A DNA stretch of 64,000 bases from an uncultured Draconibacterium sp. (GCA_947492175.1 CANLMQ010000006.1:124001-188000); one strand, 5' to 3'; numbered from the stretch's first letter, positions 53,864-63,615 are shown. Made by a program: numbers and translations. The notes: generated by a model from the letters alone, not told the origin.

Positions 53864-54556
53864 TTAATCAAGCGTTCCCTGCTCTGCTTGTTCAATCATC
53901 GTTTCGTTAGCAGTAATAAAGACTTCAACCCGGCGGTTTTGACGACGGCCTTCTGCAGTTGAATTGTCGGCTACAGGCTGATCATAAGCCATCCCTGTTG
54001 CAGTCATTCTGTTTCCCTGAATTCCATTTTGTGTTAAAAAATAGACTACAGATTGCGCCCTTTCCATTGATAAACGTTCATTTATTTCCCGCGATCCGGT
54101 ATTGTCGGTATGTCCGTAGATGGTTACATCGGTTTCAGGATTGTTTTTTAACGAACTGGCAAAATCGGTTAATGCTAATTTCGATCCGGCACTTAAATCC
54201 GCCTTTCCTGTTGCAAATAAAATTCCACTGTCGAAGGTTACTTTAATTGCCTGCAGATTATTAACATCGGTTACGGTTTCTACTTTAGCTCCCTCAATCT
54301 TTTCAAGTTCAGCTTTTTGCTTATCCATCTTTTTTCCTACCAGCACTCCTGCCGATGCACCAACAGCTGTACCTACTGCTGCACCGATTGCTGCTCCTTT
54401 TCCCTTTCCAAACAATGCGCCAACTCCTGCTCCAACGGCAGCACCTCCACCTGCACCAAGCAATCCTCCTTTGGTGGTATTATTCATACTTGCACATCCA
54501 CCCATAATTATAGCCATGCTAACTATAACTGCAATAAAAACATTGGTTTTTTTCAT
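53864..54556 (-). CDS. OmpA-family lipoprotein with glycine-zipper
   Basis: 230 residues, lipobox MGGC (Cys21). Residues 29-75 form a glycine-zipper segment (repeated GAGVGALFG-type motifs), then a short linker and an OmpA C-terminal peptidoglycan-binding domain with YGHTDNTG, NERLSMERAQSV and GRRQNRRVEVFI. It ties the outer membrane to peptidoglycan. Monocistronic, ended by a strong terminator. Confidence 0.93.
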   Translation of the reverse strand: MKKTNVFIAVIVSMAIIMGGCASMNNTTKGGLLGAGGGAAVGAGVGALFGKGKGAAIGAAVGTAVGASAGVLVGKKMDKQKAELEKIEGAKVETVTDVNNLQAIKVTFDSGILFATGKADLSAGSKLALTDFASSLKNNPETDVTIYGHTDNTGSREINERLSMERAQSVVYFLTQNGIQGNRMTATGMAYDQPVADNSTAEGRRQNRRVEVFITANETMIEQAEQGTLD

Positions 54557-54921
54557 TTAATTATAATTTAAATTTTTCAGTAATATTCAAGAACGGTCCG
54601 GCTTTTGCCATCAGTTAAGAAACTCGCTTATAATAACTTTCTTGTATGGAAATATCTTTATATGCTCGTTTCATTCTGTTTTTTTTATTAATACTTTTCT
54701 ATAATACAATCATACACCAAACTATGTTCTCGCATAAATTAAAATTTAATTATGCATTGTAAGTTTGACTGTAGAAAGTAACTAGTTGGTAAGAACTTCG
54801 ACAAGTACCAATCCAACTAATTCTCAGGAGAAACCTGGTTAATGAATAATTCTATCAAAAAAAAACCTCCTATCCGATAACGGATAAGAGGTCTGTATAG
54901 TATGGTTTGATTAGATCAATT
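54557..54921. other. Intergenic region between OmpA-type gene and oxidoreductase operon
   Basis: Holds the OmpA-gene promoter region and, at its right end, the operon terminator. TAGTTGG and CCAACTA (54782-54819 region) form a 7-bp stem with a wide loop. Nothing else seen. Confidence 0.35.
54857..54892 (-). terminator. Terminator of the 2-oxoacid:ferredoxin oxidoreductase operon
   Basis: ACCTC-C-TATCCG / CGGATA-A-GAGGT stem with an ATAA loop, followed by a run of about nine T on the minus strand. Confidence 0.88.
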
Positions 54922-55473
54922 TTATACCACTTGTACTGCATCCACTATCTCCTGGCCTTTTTTTATAGCCTCAAGGTTAAGTGGAATAAGTTTGTGATAA
55001 CGTTCAGGGAGAGATTTTTCCAATCCTTTTTCTACGTTATCAAGTGTAAGAATAGGACGTACTTTCAGGTAACTGCCAAATACAATCATATTAAAAACCT
55101 TAGGGTTCCCCATTTCAACGGCAGTTTTTGTTCCTTCTACTTTATAAATATTAATATCAGTACGAGTAGGAGGAGTAACAATCCCATTGGGATCGTACAA
55201 CAAGGTACCTCCCGTTTTAACAGATTTCTCAAACTTATCCATACTTTGTTGGTTCAGGATAATAGCTGTATCAAATTCCTGTAAAATAGGTGAACTGATA
55301 CGGGTATCGCTAATTATAACCGTTACGTTGGCAGTACCTCCGCGCATTTCAGGTCCGTACGACGGAAACCAGGTTACTTCCTTGTCTTCCATAATACCAG
55401 AGTAAGCCAAAATTTTACCCATCGAAAGGACACCCTGTCCGCCAAATCCGGCAATTATCATTTCTTCTGTCAT
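54922..55473 (-). CDS. 2-oxoacid:ferredoxin oxidoreductase, gamma subunit
   Basis: 183 residues of the pyruvate/ketoisovalerate oxidoreductase gamma fold: IIAGFGGQGVLSMGKILAYSG at the N-terminus, then WFPSYGPEMRGGTANVTV. It forms a complex with the alpha, beta and ferredoxin subunits encoded just upstream and oxidises 2-oxoacids to acyl-CoA with reduction of ferredoxin (or the reverse). Last gene of the operon, 12 bases after the beta-subunit gene. Confidence 0.92.
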   Translation of the reverse strand: MTEEMIIAGFGGQGVLSMGKILAYSGIMEDKEVTWFPSYGPEMRGGTANVTVIISDTRISSPILQEFDTAIILNQQSMDKFEKSVKTGGTLLYDPNGIVTPPTRTDINIYKVEGTKTAVEMGNPKVFNMIVFGSYLKVRPILTLDNVEKGLEKSLPERYHKLIPLNLEAIKKGQEIVDAVQVV

Positions 55474-55485
55474 AGCTTCAATTTT

Positions 55486-56304
55486 TTAATTTTCCGAATT
55501 TTCACCTTTAACACTATCTTTCATATCGCCCAGCGGATAATAAGGGATCATGTTTTCTGCCATCCAGTTGTTTGCAGCAACCGGAGTCATTTTCCAGCCC
55601 GAATTACAGGTAGAAACTACCTCAACAAACGAAGTTCCTTTTTTATCCAACACGTTCTGAATTGCTTTTTTTAACGAACGTTTCAACTTACGCGCTGCAG
55701 GTGCAGTATGCGCTGCCTGACGTGTTACATACGATGTTCCGGGCAGTTGTGCAATCAGGTTGGTAATTTTCATCGGGTATCCGTTCAAATCAACATTTCG
55801 GCCATAAGGCGTTGTTGCCGTAACCATACCTTCCAATGTGGTTGGTGCCATCTGACCACCAGTCATCCCGTAAATTCCGTTATTTATAAATATCACAAGA
55901 ATATTCTCTCCGCGATTACAAGCATGCATAATTTCGGCAGCACCAATTGATGCCAAATCACCGTCGCCCTGGTAAGTAAAAACAAAGTTATCGGGATTGA
56001 TACGTGCTACACCTGTTGCTACTGCAGGAGCACGTCCGTGAGCCGCTTCCTGCCAGTCAATATCGATATAATTATAAGCAAACACAGCACAGCCTACCGG
56101 TGCAATACCAACAGCTTTTTCCTGAATGCCCATTTCTTCAATTAACTCGGCCATTATTTTATGCACCACACCGTGGGTACATCCCGGGCAATAATGCATT
56201 ACATCGTCGTTTAGTACAGTCGATTTACCGTAAACCAGATTTTCCGGTTTTATAATTTCATTTATATCCATAACTTCCGGTTTAGTAACTTCTTTTAACT
56301 CCAT
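55486..56304 (-). CDS. 2-oxoacid:ferredoxin oxidoreductase, beta (TPP-binding) subunit
   Basis: 272 residues with the thiamine-diphosphate motif GDGDLASIGAAEIMHACNRGENILVIFINNGIYGMTGGQ and the CPGCTHG motif near the N-terminus. The start overlaps the alpha-subunit gene by 23 bases. Specificity among branched-chain, aryl and 2-oxoglutarate substrates cannot be read from this subunit alone. Confidence 0.93.
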   Translation of the reverse strand: MELKEVTKPEVMDINEIIKPENLVYGKSTVLNDDVMHYCPGCTHGVVHKIMAELIEEMGIQEKAVGIAPVGCAVFAYNYIDIDWQEAAHGRAPAVATGVARINPDNFVFTYQGDGDLASIGAAEIMHACNRGENILVIFINNGIYGMTGGQMAPTTLEGMVTATTPYGRNVDLNGYPMKITNLIAQLPGTSYVTRQAAHTAPAARKLKRSLKKAIQNVLDKKGTSFVEVVSTCNSGWKMTPVAANNWMAENMIPYYPLGDMKDSVKGENSEN

Positions 56305-57403
56305 AATTTAACTCCCACGAAAATTTATCTTCCAGTGCAGCAACTACTTCTGTTGGTGTTGGAATAATTCCTCCCATTCTTCCAAAGTGGTCTACCCGGG
56401 CATTACTTCCTGCTTCGTAAACAGCCAGTTTAATGTCTTCTACCATTTGTCCGGCACTCATTTCAATCGATAAAAATCCCTGTGCTTTACGAGCCAGTTC
56501 TTTAATTATCTTTTTCGGGAAAGGGTAAAGCGTAATTGGCCGTAACAATCCAACTTTTAATCCCTTGGCACGTGCAATTTCAACTGCTTTCTGGCAAACT
56601 CTCGATGATGTACCAAAGGCTACCAGAACAAAGTCGGCATCGTCGCACTGAATGGCTTCGTAACGTACCTCTTCTTCCTCAAGTTTCCTGTATTTCTCCT
56701 GGAAACGAAGGTTATTGGCTTCCATAATATCAGAATCCATTTCGAGCGAGGTAACAATATTTTTCTTACGCGTTTTAGGTTTTCCAAGCGTAGCCCAATC
56801 TCCGCATAGTTCTTCTATTTCTTCTTTCGTTCTGCGTGGTTTGAAATCGGCCAATTCCACTTTTTCCATCATCTGACCAATTGCACCGTCCGCAAGAATC
56901 ATGGCCGGATTACGGTATTTAAATGCCAATTCGAATCCTAAATCCACAAAATCGTTCATTTCCTGTACAGATGAAGGTGCCAGAACAATTAGTTTATAAT
57001 CGCCATGACCGCCACCTTTTACCGTTTGAAAATAGTCGGCCTGCGATGGCTGGATGGTTCCCAACCCCGGGCCACCACGTTGAATATTTACCAACAAACA
57101 TGGTAATTCGGCTCCGGCAATGTACGAAATACCTTCGGCCATTAAACTCACTCCCGGACTCGAAGAGGATGTCATCACCTTTTTACCGCAACCTGCAGCA
57201 CCATAAACCATGTTAATGGAAGCCACTTCGCTTTCTGCCTGAAGAACTACCATTCCGGTTTCGTTCCACGGCTGACGTGCCATTAGTGTTTCCATCACTT
57301 CCGACTGAGGTGTTATGGGATAGCCAAAATAGCCGTCGCATCCGCAACGAATGGCAGCCTCGGCCAACACCTCGTTTCCTTTCATTAATCTAACTTCTCC
57401 CAT
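56282..57403 (-). CDS. vorB: 2-oxoacid:ferredoxin oxidoreductase, alpha subunit (VorB-like)
   Basis: 373 residues. PITPQSEVMETL (substrate/TPP-domain motif), SSSSPGVSLMAEGISYIAGAELPCLLVNIQRGGPG and TIQPSQADYFQ are characteristic of the branch annotated as 3-methyl-2-oxobutanoate dehydrogenase subunit VorB, which also includes KOR and aryl-pyruvate enzymes. With the phenylacetate-CoA ligase and prephenate dehydratase genes upstream, an aryl or branched-chain 2-oxoacid is plausible. Overlaps the beta gene. Confidence 0.9.
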   Translation of the reverse strand: MGEVRLMKGNEVLAEAAIRCGCDGYFGYPITPQSEVMETLMARQPWNETGMVVLQAESEVASINMVYGAAGCGKKVMTSSSSPGVSLMAEGISYIAGAELPCLLVNIQRGGPGLGTIQPSQADYFQTVKGGGHGDYKLIVLAPSSVQEMNDFVDLGFELAFKYRNPAMILADGAIGQMMEKVELADFKPRRTKEEIEELCGDWATLGKPKTRKKNIVTSLEMDSDIMEANNLRFQEKYRKLEEEEVRYEAIQCDDADFVLVAFGTSSRVCQKAVEIARAKGLKVGLLRPITLYPFPKKIIKELARKAQGFLSIEMSAGQMVEDIKLAVYEAGSNARVDHFGRMGGIIPTPTEVVAALEDKFSWELNYGVKRSY

Positions 57404-57490
57404 ATTTTAATTTTTTATTGTCGATTGCTTATTTATTATTACAGCAGCAAGGCGTGCAATAATCAATAATGATTAATAAATAAAGAATGA

Positions 57491-57718
57491 TTAGCTTGCC
57501 TTAACGCGATAAATCGTTATACACGTATCAGGACAAACAACACCGCAATTTGCACAGCCTATACAAGCATCCGGGTCTTTCATATACGAATAATGATACC
57601 CTTTGCTGTTCACCTCTTTATGAAGCGCTAAAACATCGTGCGGACAAGCTTCAACACACAAGCTGCAACCTTTACAACCCTCTTTATCAACAACAACTGC
57701 TCCTTTTACCTTTGCCAT
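57491..57718 (-). CDS. Two-[4Fe-4S] ferredoxin, delta subunit of the oxidoreductase
   Basis: 75 residues from the ATG at 57718 (a TTG at 57739 would add seven). Two CxxCxxCxxxC-P motifs: CKGCSLCVEACP and CIGCANCGVVCP. It carries electrons from the TPP subunit to soluble ferredoxin. First gene of the four-gene operon, 87 bases upstream of the alpha gene. Confidence 0.92.
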   Translation of the reverse strand: MAKVKGAVVVDKEGCKGCSLCVEACPHDVLALHKEVNSKGYHYSYMKDPDACIGCANCGVVCPDTCITIYRVKAS

Positions 57719-58190
57719 ATTTAGTAGATTTTCTAACAAATTTAATAATCTGATCGAAGCAAAAAACCCATAAAAATCAGGTTCTAAAACTTTTATAATT
57801 AGCGGTTTGAGTTCTTTACAGAAAGAGGCTTTTTACTTTCAGATTCCAATTTTATCACATTAAATATTTTGAGATTTTTCTCTAAAAGCAAATATATTTT
57901 TTACAACATATAATGTGTGCAACTATTGTTGCGTATTGCAGACTATTGATTCAATGTAGTTGAAAAGTCGACATTCGTACGATTTTCCACTCCTTTAAAC
58001 AAAAGACATCAATAACATTTGGCGTTAATGAAGCTCCTCCCAACAAGGTGCGGGGAATTTATCAAATGAGATCCCTCATCTGTCACTCGGGATCAATTCG
58101 GCTAAATAATTTTGAATAACCAAATCATAGCCTCTCTGATTTAAGACCATTATTGATTTTGGGAATTAGCCTATAATATTTGATTGTACT
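57719..58190. other. Upstream region of the oxidoreductase operon
   Basis: About 470 bp without a gene. The only structured item is a 14-bp dyad (57919-57932), listed separately. A -7 box was not recognised. Confidence 0.35.
57919..57932. promoter_or_regulatory. Candidate Crp/Fnr-type operator
   Basis: GCAAC-N4-GTTGC is a perfect 5-4-5 dyad, the half-site spacing of Crp/Fnr sites, about 200 bp upstream of the ferredoxin start and close to a Crp/Fnr gene. The link is inference. Confidence 0.3.
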
Positions 58191-58757
58191 CTACAATTTA
58201 TACAAAATTCGAGTGAGGATGTTTCGGTGGATACCGAGGTACGAAGCAATATGCTGGCGCTGTAATTTTTGTGCAAGATCAGGGTACTCTTCAAAAAATT
58301 TACGAATACGCTGCTCTGCATTCAGTGATTGAAATGAGTGAATACGATCCATGGCCTGAATATAACTTTCTTCGGCCAATATACGTACCGTGCGTTCAAA
58401 TTTATGACTCGTATCTAACAAGGTTTTAAATTCATCCTTTTCAATATAAATCATTTTCGAGTCTTCATAAGCACGAATAGCTTCAGAAGAATTTTTGCCT
58501 AGCACAAACCCACGGTGATTACTTACAATAAAATTATTGGGAGGGAAAAAAAATCGTGAAACCCATTCAGTTCCATTATCTGAAAGATAAGAAGCATACA
58601 AAAGACCATCGGTTAACAAGCCAATTTTATTGTTCTTTTCACCGTAATCGATAAACAATTCACCTTTTGACAGAACAACGGGTTCGTTTTTTAAATTAAA
58701 AACATCAATTAAGTCCAGCGTATGTTCAAATCGGGAAATTATTTTCTTCTGATCCAT
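58191..58757 (-). CDS. Crp/Fnr family transcriptional regulator
   Basis: 188 residues from the ATG at 58757 (a frame open to 58805 adds 16). cNMP-binding-like barrel (LSKGELFIDYGEKNNKIG, RFFFPPNNFI) and C-terminal HTH (LQRQHIASYLGIHRNILTRIL). A distinct paralogue of the regulator at 34-552. It lies between the aminotransferase gene and the oxidoreductase operon and may control one of them. Confidence 0.85.
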   Translation of the reverse strand: MDQKKIISRFEHTLDLIDVFNLKNEPVVLSKGELFIDYGEKNNKIGLLTDGLLYASYLSDNGTEWVSRFFFPPNNFIVSNHRGFVLGKNSSEAIRAYEDSKMIYIEKDEFKTLLDTSHKFERTVRILAEESYIQAMDRIHSFQSLNAEQRIRKFFEEYPDLAQKLQRQHIASYLGIHRNILTRILYKL

Positions 58758-58811
58758 AGTATACAGAATAATCAACTTTCCGGAACAGTAACATTTTAAA
58801 GGCAAATATCA

Positions 58812-58853
58812 AAGAGAGAAACCTGTTTTTTATTTGACCGGATTTCTCTCTTC
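58812..58853 (-). terminator. Hairpin after the aminotransferase gene
   Basis: GAGAGAAACC pairs with GGATTTCTCTC (one bulged A), loop about 18 nt; on the minus strand a short T/C tract follows. Weak terminator. Confidence 0.45.
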
Positions 58854-58874
58854 TTTCAAAATGATACTTCAGGA

Positions 58875-60188
58875 TTAGTTCTTAAAGTATTCGTTAAACA
58901 ATCTCAATCTTTCATCGAGCGCGGCAAACTGACTGTGTTGAACAAAAGAAACACAGGCTCTGATTCCTTCTTCGTCGCTGCCGGTATTATCTAATGCAAT
59001 GGCACTAACTCCATAAAACAACAAATTAGCAACCAAATCATTCCCGGACATTCCCGGATAACAGATGGTAAAATAAAAACCATCGGCAATTGGCACATCA
59101 ATATCTTCTTTATATACAATATCGAAACCATTTTTTAAGAACAGAGCTTTCATTTGTTTGGCTCTTTCGCCATAATCTTTTACACCTTCAACAAAATTAA
59201 ACGAGCCTTCGTTAGCTGCTTTTAGCATAGCTGCAAGGGCATACTGTGCCGAATGACTGGTTCCTGATGAAAGGGAATACAACAAACGCAAGGTAATTGT
59301 TGCACCAAACGATGTTCCTTTAAAACGCTCCTGCAAATCGGGGTAATCGCGTTGAAACAATTTATCTGAAATAGCCATTATTCCGATTCGCTGCCCCGCA
59401 TACGAAAAGATTTTGGAACTTGAAATAAACAGTACGTAATTATCGGTGTAATTGGCAACAGATGGCTGGTAAGGAGCCATACCCGGCTTCGAAATATCGG
59501 TTCTGAAATCCATGCCAAAATACGCCAGGTCTTCCATTACAATAACATCGTACTTATTTGCCAGTTCGCCAATAATTTTTAATTCTTCGTTGTTAAAACA
59601 AATCCACGACGGATTATTCGGATTGGAATACACAATGGAGTGAATATTTCCTTTAGAAAGTATACTTTCCAGCTTAGCTCTTAATTTCTCCCCTCTGAAG
59701 TTAAATACATCAAACGTTTCGTAGTTCAGGCCAAGTACCATCATTTGCTGCTTTTGCACCGGGAAACCCGGATCAATAAACAACAATGTATCTTTGTTTT
59801 TATCAACATGTCCGGCTGCCATAAATGCAGCATAAGTTCCCTGCATCGATCCGGTTGTTGGAATACAACCTGCTGCTGCCACATCAATGTTTAAAAAGTT
59901 TTTAATAAACTTTGAAGCCTCAGCTTTTAATGGTTTAATACCATCAACCATGGGGTAAACAGCAGCCACTCCATTGTCGAGCGCTTCTTTTTCAGCTTCC
60001 ACACCTACTTTTGCAGGAGGTAATCCCGGAACTCCCATTTCCATTCGGACGTACTTAAAACCCGATGCTTCTTCAACCGCATTTACCAATGCAACAATTT
60101 CGCGAATCGAAGCTTTGCCCACGTCAGGAATACGTAGTTCCTGTATCTTTTTTTCTACAAGAGATTTATCTAGAGGAGAATTGTTCAT
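58875..60188 (-). CDS. PLP-dependent aminotransferase class I/II
   Basis: 437 residues from the ATG at 60188 (a TTG at 60203 is also in frame). Fold type I: SNPNNPSWICF, EDLAYFGMDF, and the PLP lysine in SSSKIFSYAGQRIG. It lies downstream of prephenate dehydratase and flavodoxin genes in the same direction. By context it likely transaminates phenylpyruvate or another aromatic 2-oxoacid; aspartate-type activity is possible. Confidence 0.85.
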   Translation of the reverse strand: MNNSPLDKSLVEKKIQELRIPDVGKASIREIVALVNAVEEASGFKYVRMEMGVPGLPPAKVGVEAEKEALDNGVAAVYPMVDGIKPLKAEASKFIKNFLNIDVAAAGCIPTTGSMQGTYAAFMAAGHVDKNKDTLLFIDPGFPVQKQQMMVLGLNYETFDVFNFRGEKLRAKLESILSKGNIHSIVYSNPNNPSWICFNNEELKIIGELANKYDVIVMEDLAYFGMDFRTDISKPGMAPYQPSVANYTDNYVLFISSSKIFSYAGQRIGIMAISDKLFQRDYPDLQERFKGTSFGATITLRLLYSLSSGTSHSAQYALAAMLKAANEGSFNFVEGVKDYGERAKQMKALFLKNGFDIVYKEDIDVPIADGFYFTICYPGMSGNDLVANLLFYGVSAIALDNTGSDEEGIRACVSFVQHSQFAALDERLRLFNEYFKN

Positions 60189-60336
60189 TTCAGAAAAGTT
60201 CAAAGTTTAAGGTTCAGAGTTTAATGTCCCCCGAACCTCGTTCAAAATGATCTGCTATTCAACAAAAACATGGTTTGCACAGAACTTGATTCTTGCCCAC
60301 CGCCGGTTGAAATAACAAGTATATAAAAGTATCCTT

Positions 60337-60861
60337 CTAAAATCCGAAATCAGGTTTAATTTGCTCAACCCAGGCGGCAATACGTTCCTGGGTAAGTTCA
60401 GATTCAAAATCTTCATCAATGGGCAAACCTATAAATTTACCATCAACCACAGCTTCCGATTCATCAAACTCGTAACCTTCTGTATCAACCGGACCAACCA
60501 ACATGGCTCCGTTTTTCATTAACTCTTTACCCAACAAACCAATGTGATCGACAAATGCATGCGCATAAGTAACATGGTCGCCTAATCCAAAAATTGCTAC
60601 AGTTTTTTCGCTGTAATCAACCTTTGAAATTTCGGGCATAAATTTTCCCCAGTCATTCGATGAATAATCAGAATCCCAGGTATCTTTTCCAACTGTTGAA
60701 AGACCAAATATAAGTTTGTCGTATTTTTTTAAATCTTCTGCCGTTGCATCTTTTACTGCTACCATATCTACATTGTTTTCGCCAATGGCAGCCTTAATTG
60801 CATCGGCTACACGGTTTACCGAACCGCCAACCGGACCATAAAAAATTGCTATTTTGCTCAT
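60337..60861 (-). CDS. Flavodoxin (long-chain)
   Basis: 174 residues. FMN phosphate loop YGPVGGSVNRVADAI instead of the commoner TGNT type, the LIFGLSTVGKDTWDSDY 60s-loop region, and FGLGDHVTYAHAFVD, with the long-chain insertion. A low-potential electron carrier that can replace ferredoxin under iron limitation. It sits between prephenate dehydratase and aminotransferase genes, 18 bases after the former. Confidence 0.9.
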   Translation of the reverse strand: MSKIAIFYGPVGGSVNRVADAIKAAIGENNVDMVAVKDATAEDLKKYDKLIFGLSTVGKDTWDSDYSSNDWGKFMPEISKVDYSEKTVAIFGLGDHVTYAHAFVDHIGLLGKELMKNGAMLVGPVDTEGYEFDESEAVVDGKFIGLPIDEDFESELTQERIAAWVEQIKPDFGF

Positions 60862-60879
60862 ATCTTTATGTTTATATAA

Positions 60880-61710
60880 TTACTGATTATGTAAATTTCC
60901 TTTTATGTACTCTCCTAATATTGAGAGGCTCGAAGCACTTTTTAATACCTGGTGAATCGCTCTGTCGTAATTTTCACTCTTTTCCCATTCAATATCTACA
61001 TGGAAGGTATATTCGTTTGGTTTTCCAATTTTTGGCACCGACTGAATTTTAGTCAGGTTAATCTCATTTTCTGCAAATGTATTTAACACCCTTGCCAAAG
61101 CGCCGTAAAAGTGCCCCACTTCAAAACACACCGACGCTTTATTTGTTCCAGCCGTTGGATTTCCGTGTTTTGAGAGAATTAAAAATCGCGTATAATTTTT
61201 CTTGTTTGTTTCAATACCTGTATCTAAAACCGATAAGCCATACAGTTCTGCCGAACGCAGATTACCAATAGAAGCAGCATTGGTAAGCTTCTCTTCATGC
61301 ACTAATTTTGAAGAGGCTGCAGTATCAAGATTTTCATGAAGTTGTGCCTTTGGATAAAACTGCTCGATGTATTCCATGCACTGTCTCAACGCAATGGGAT
61401 GCGAATGAATATGTTCGATATCTTCGGATTTTACACCTTCGTTTACCAGCAAATTCATTGAAATATGCAAATAAATTTCGCCAATAATACGTAAATGGTA
61501 ATCGCGTATTAGCTGGTAATTGTTTAACAAACTGCCGGCAATTGAATTTTCGATTGCCATTACAGCATAATCAACCTTATCTGAATCGATGTATTCGCAA
61601 ACAGTTGTAAATGTCTTACATTCAACAATCTCAACTTCCTCATCAAAATATTTCCGTGCGGCATCTTCGTGAAAAGATCCTGCTATTCCCTGTACTGCTA
61701 TCCGTTTCAT
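60880..61710 (-). CDS. pheA: Prephenate dehydratase
   Basis: 276 residues. Catalytic domain 1-180 with GIAGSFHEDAA, AIENSIAGSL and the NYTRFLIL (TRF) motif, then an ACT domain (195-265). It converts prephenate to phenylpyruvate in phenylalanine synthesis. The ACT domain keeps GAL (GALARVL) but the ESRP motif that helps bind Phe reads QSVP, so feedback inhibition may be weakened. No chorismate-mutase domain. Confidence 0.93.
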   Translation of the reverse strand: MKRIAVQGIAGSFHEDAARKYFDEEVEIVECKTFTTVCEYIDSDKVDYAVMAIENSIAGSLLNNYQLIRDYHLRIIGEIYLHISMNLLVNEGVKSEDIEHIHSHPIALRQCMEYIEQFYPKAQLHENLDTAASSKLVHEEKLTNAASIGNLRSAELYGLSVLDTGIETNKKNYTRFLILSKHGNPTAGTNKASVCFEVGHFYGALARVLNTFAENEINLTKIQSVPKIGKPNEYTFHVDIEWEKSENYDRAIHQVLKSASSLSILGEYIKGNLHNQ

Positions 61711-61791
61711 ATTATAAATTAACTACACCCAAAGATATAAATAATGAATTTAGATTATGGATTTTGACCAGTATTGAAGCGAAATTTAAAA

Positions 61792-62220
61792 TTACAAGCG
61801 ATAAAGCTCATCGGCTCTCAATAACTCTGTTTGGTGTTTTTGCAACATTTCAACACAGCGTTGAACCCGGGTCGGGCGGATTACAGTTACCGCTCCCTCC
61901 TCGTTCATCGAAAATGCATACATGTATTCAATAAACACCTCTTCTTCCTGTAGAATACCTAAAAGCTTCGATAAACTACCTGCCTTATTTGGAGTTTTTG
62001 CCAAAACCACATCGGTAGTTTGTACCGAGAAATCATTTTGTTTTAACGTATTGCAAGCTTTATCAGGGTCGGAAACAATCATTCTCAATATTCCAAAATC
62101 GGATGTGTCGGCTATGGTAAATGCAGAAATATTTACTCCGGCTTCGCCTAAAATTTGGGTAACTTCGTTTAATCTTCCGGATTTATTTTCAAGAAAAACA
62201 GATACTTGTTTTATAATCAT
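61792..62220 (-). CDS. Tandem ACT domain protein
   Basis: 142 residues made of two ACT domains (1-70: VSVFLENKSGRLNEVTQIL; 71-142: LAKTPNKAGSLSKLLGIL). Such proteins accompany phenylacetate-CoA ligase genes and are thought to sense an amino acid. It lies between paaK and pheA, both in the same direction; a second, partial ACT gene is at the right end. Confidence 0.88.
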   Translation of the reverse strand: MIIKQVSVFLENKSGRLNEVTQILGEAGVNISAFTIADTSDFGILRMIVSDPDKACNTLKQNDFSVQTTDVVLAKTPNKAGSLSKLLGILQEEEVFIEYMYAFSMNEEGAVTVIRPTRVQRCVEMLQKHQTELLRADELYRL

Positions 62221-62316
62221 CGCTTTAAAATTGTTAGTTTTTATTCTATTCGACTAATCACCGGTGAGTGTTATTTGTATTATCCAAATAACAAAACTCA
62301 TGCTTGTAAGATGGCT

Positions 62317-63615
62317 TTATATATTTCGGTTATCAATTACACGCTTTGCCTTTCCGGCCGTGCGTTCAATTGTTTTCGGCTCAACCAGTTTTACATCTAC
62401 CGAAATCCCCAGTAAACTTTGAATATTGTGTTTAATCTTCTTTTTCAAACCTTCCAGCTGGCGCACCTCATCCGAGAAAAACTGCTCCTGTACTTCCACC
62501 ATCAACTTCAATACATCCAGTGTGCCTTCGCGTTCAACAATCAATAAATAATGCGGTTCGGTTTCACTCATATCGAGCAATACTGTTTCAATTTGCGACG
62601 GGAATACATTCACACCACGAATAATCAACATATCATCGCTGCGGCCTTTGCATTTTTCCATCCGAACCAGGGTACGTCCGCACTCACATTTGTAGTAAAT
62701 CAACCGGGTTAAATCGCGCGTACGGTAACGAAGTATTGGAATTCCTTCTTTGGTAACCGTTGAAAAAACCAACTCCCCTATTTCTCCCGGCTCAACAGGT
62801 TCCAGGGTTTCAGGATTAATTATTTCAGGAATAAAATGGTCTTCGTTAACATGCATTCCAGCCTGTTGCTCGCATTCACACGAAACTCCCGGACCAATAA
62901 CTTCGCTCAATCCATAAATATCGATGGCTTTAAGTTTAAGTTTGGCTTCTATTTCTTTACGCATGCTTTCACTCCATGGCTCGGCACCAAAAATTCCAAC
63001 GCGTAATTTCAAATCGTCAGGGTTAATTCCCATGTCAGTCATAATCTCGGACAAAAACAAAGCATACGATGGAGTACAGGCAATTACCGAAGTTCCAAAG
63101 TCCTGCATCAGCTGGATTTGTTTTTGCGTATTTCCACCTGAAATAGGAATTACGGTTGCCCCCAGATTTTCTGTTCCGTAATGCATTCCCAAACCACCTG
63201 TAAACAAGCCGTAACCATAAGCTACCTGAACGATATCGTTCCTGCTAACGCCCGCCATACACAAAGTCCGGGTAACCACATCGGCCCACATGTTTAAATC
63301 GTTACGGGTGTACCCAACTACGGTTGGTTTCCCGGTTGTTCCCGAACTTGCATGCACACGAACAATCTCACTCATTGGAACGGTAAACATTCCAAAAGGA
63401 TAATTATCGCGTAAATCGGTTTTATTGGTAAATGGTAAATTCTTTAAATCGTCGATTGAACGCACATCGCCAGGCAACATTCCAATCTCCTGCATTTTTG
63501 AACGATAACTGGGAATATTATGGAAAATACGCTGGACAGTTTGTTTTAATCTTTCACTTTGAATGGCAGCCATCTCATCGCGCGATGCACATTCAATTTT
63601 TTCATTCCAAATCAT
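62317..63615 (-). CDS. Phenylacetate-CoA ligase family (AMP-forming)
   Basis: 432 residues from the ATG at 63615; the frame is open to 63693 but the extra 26 residues look non-coding. AMP-binding motifs: SSGTTGKPTVVGYT (P-loop-like), YGLSEVIGPG, and RYRTRDLTRL, KCKGRSDDMLIIRGVNVFPSQIE. It activates an arylacetate (or arylpropionate) to the CoA thioester. Next to the 2-oxoacid:ferredoxin oxidoreductase it could supply substrate for reductive carboxylation to an aryl-pyruvate, or act in its breakdown. Confidence 0.88.
   Translation of the reverse strand: MIWNEKIECASRDEMAAIQSERLKQTVQRIFHNIPSYRSKMQEIGMLPGDVRSIDDLKNLPFTNKTDLRDNYPFGMFTVPMSEIVRVHASSGTTGKPTVVGYTRNDLNMWADVVTRTLCMAGVSRNDIVQVAYGYGLFTGGLGMHYGTENLGATVIPISGGNTQKQIQLMQDFGTSVIACTPSYALFLSEIMTDMGINPDDLKLRVGIFGAEPWSESMRKEIEAKLKLKAIDIYGLSEVIGPGVSCECEQQAGMHVNEDHFIPEIINPETLEPVEPGEIGELVFSTVTKEGIPILRYRTRDLTRLIYYKCECGRTLVRMEKCKGRSDDMLIIRGVNVFPSQIETVLLDMSETEPHYLLIVEREGTLDVLKLMVEVQEQFFSDEVRQLEGLKKKIKHNIQSLLGISVDVKLVEPKTIERTAGKAKRVIDNRNI

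Noticed and set aside
54120..54560. Plus-strand frame of 146 codons opposite the OmpA-type gene
   Set aside because: Antisense to the glycine-zipper region; composition explained by the real gene.
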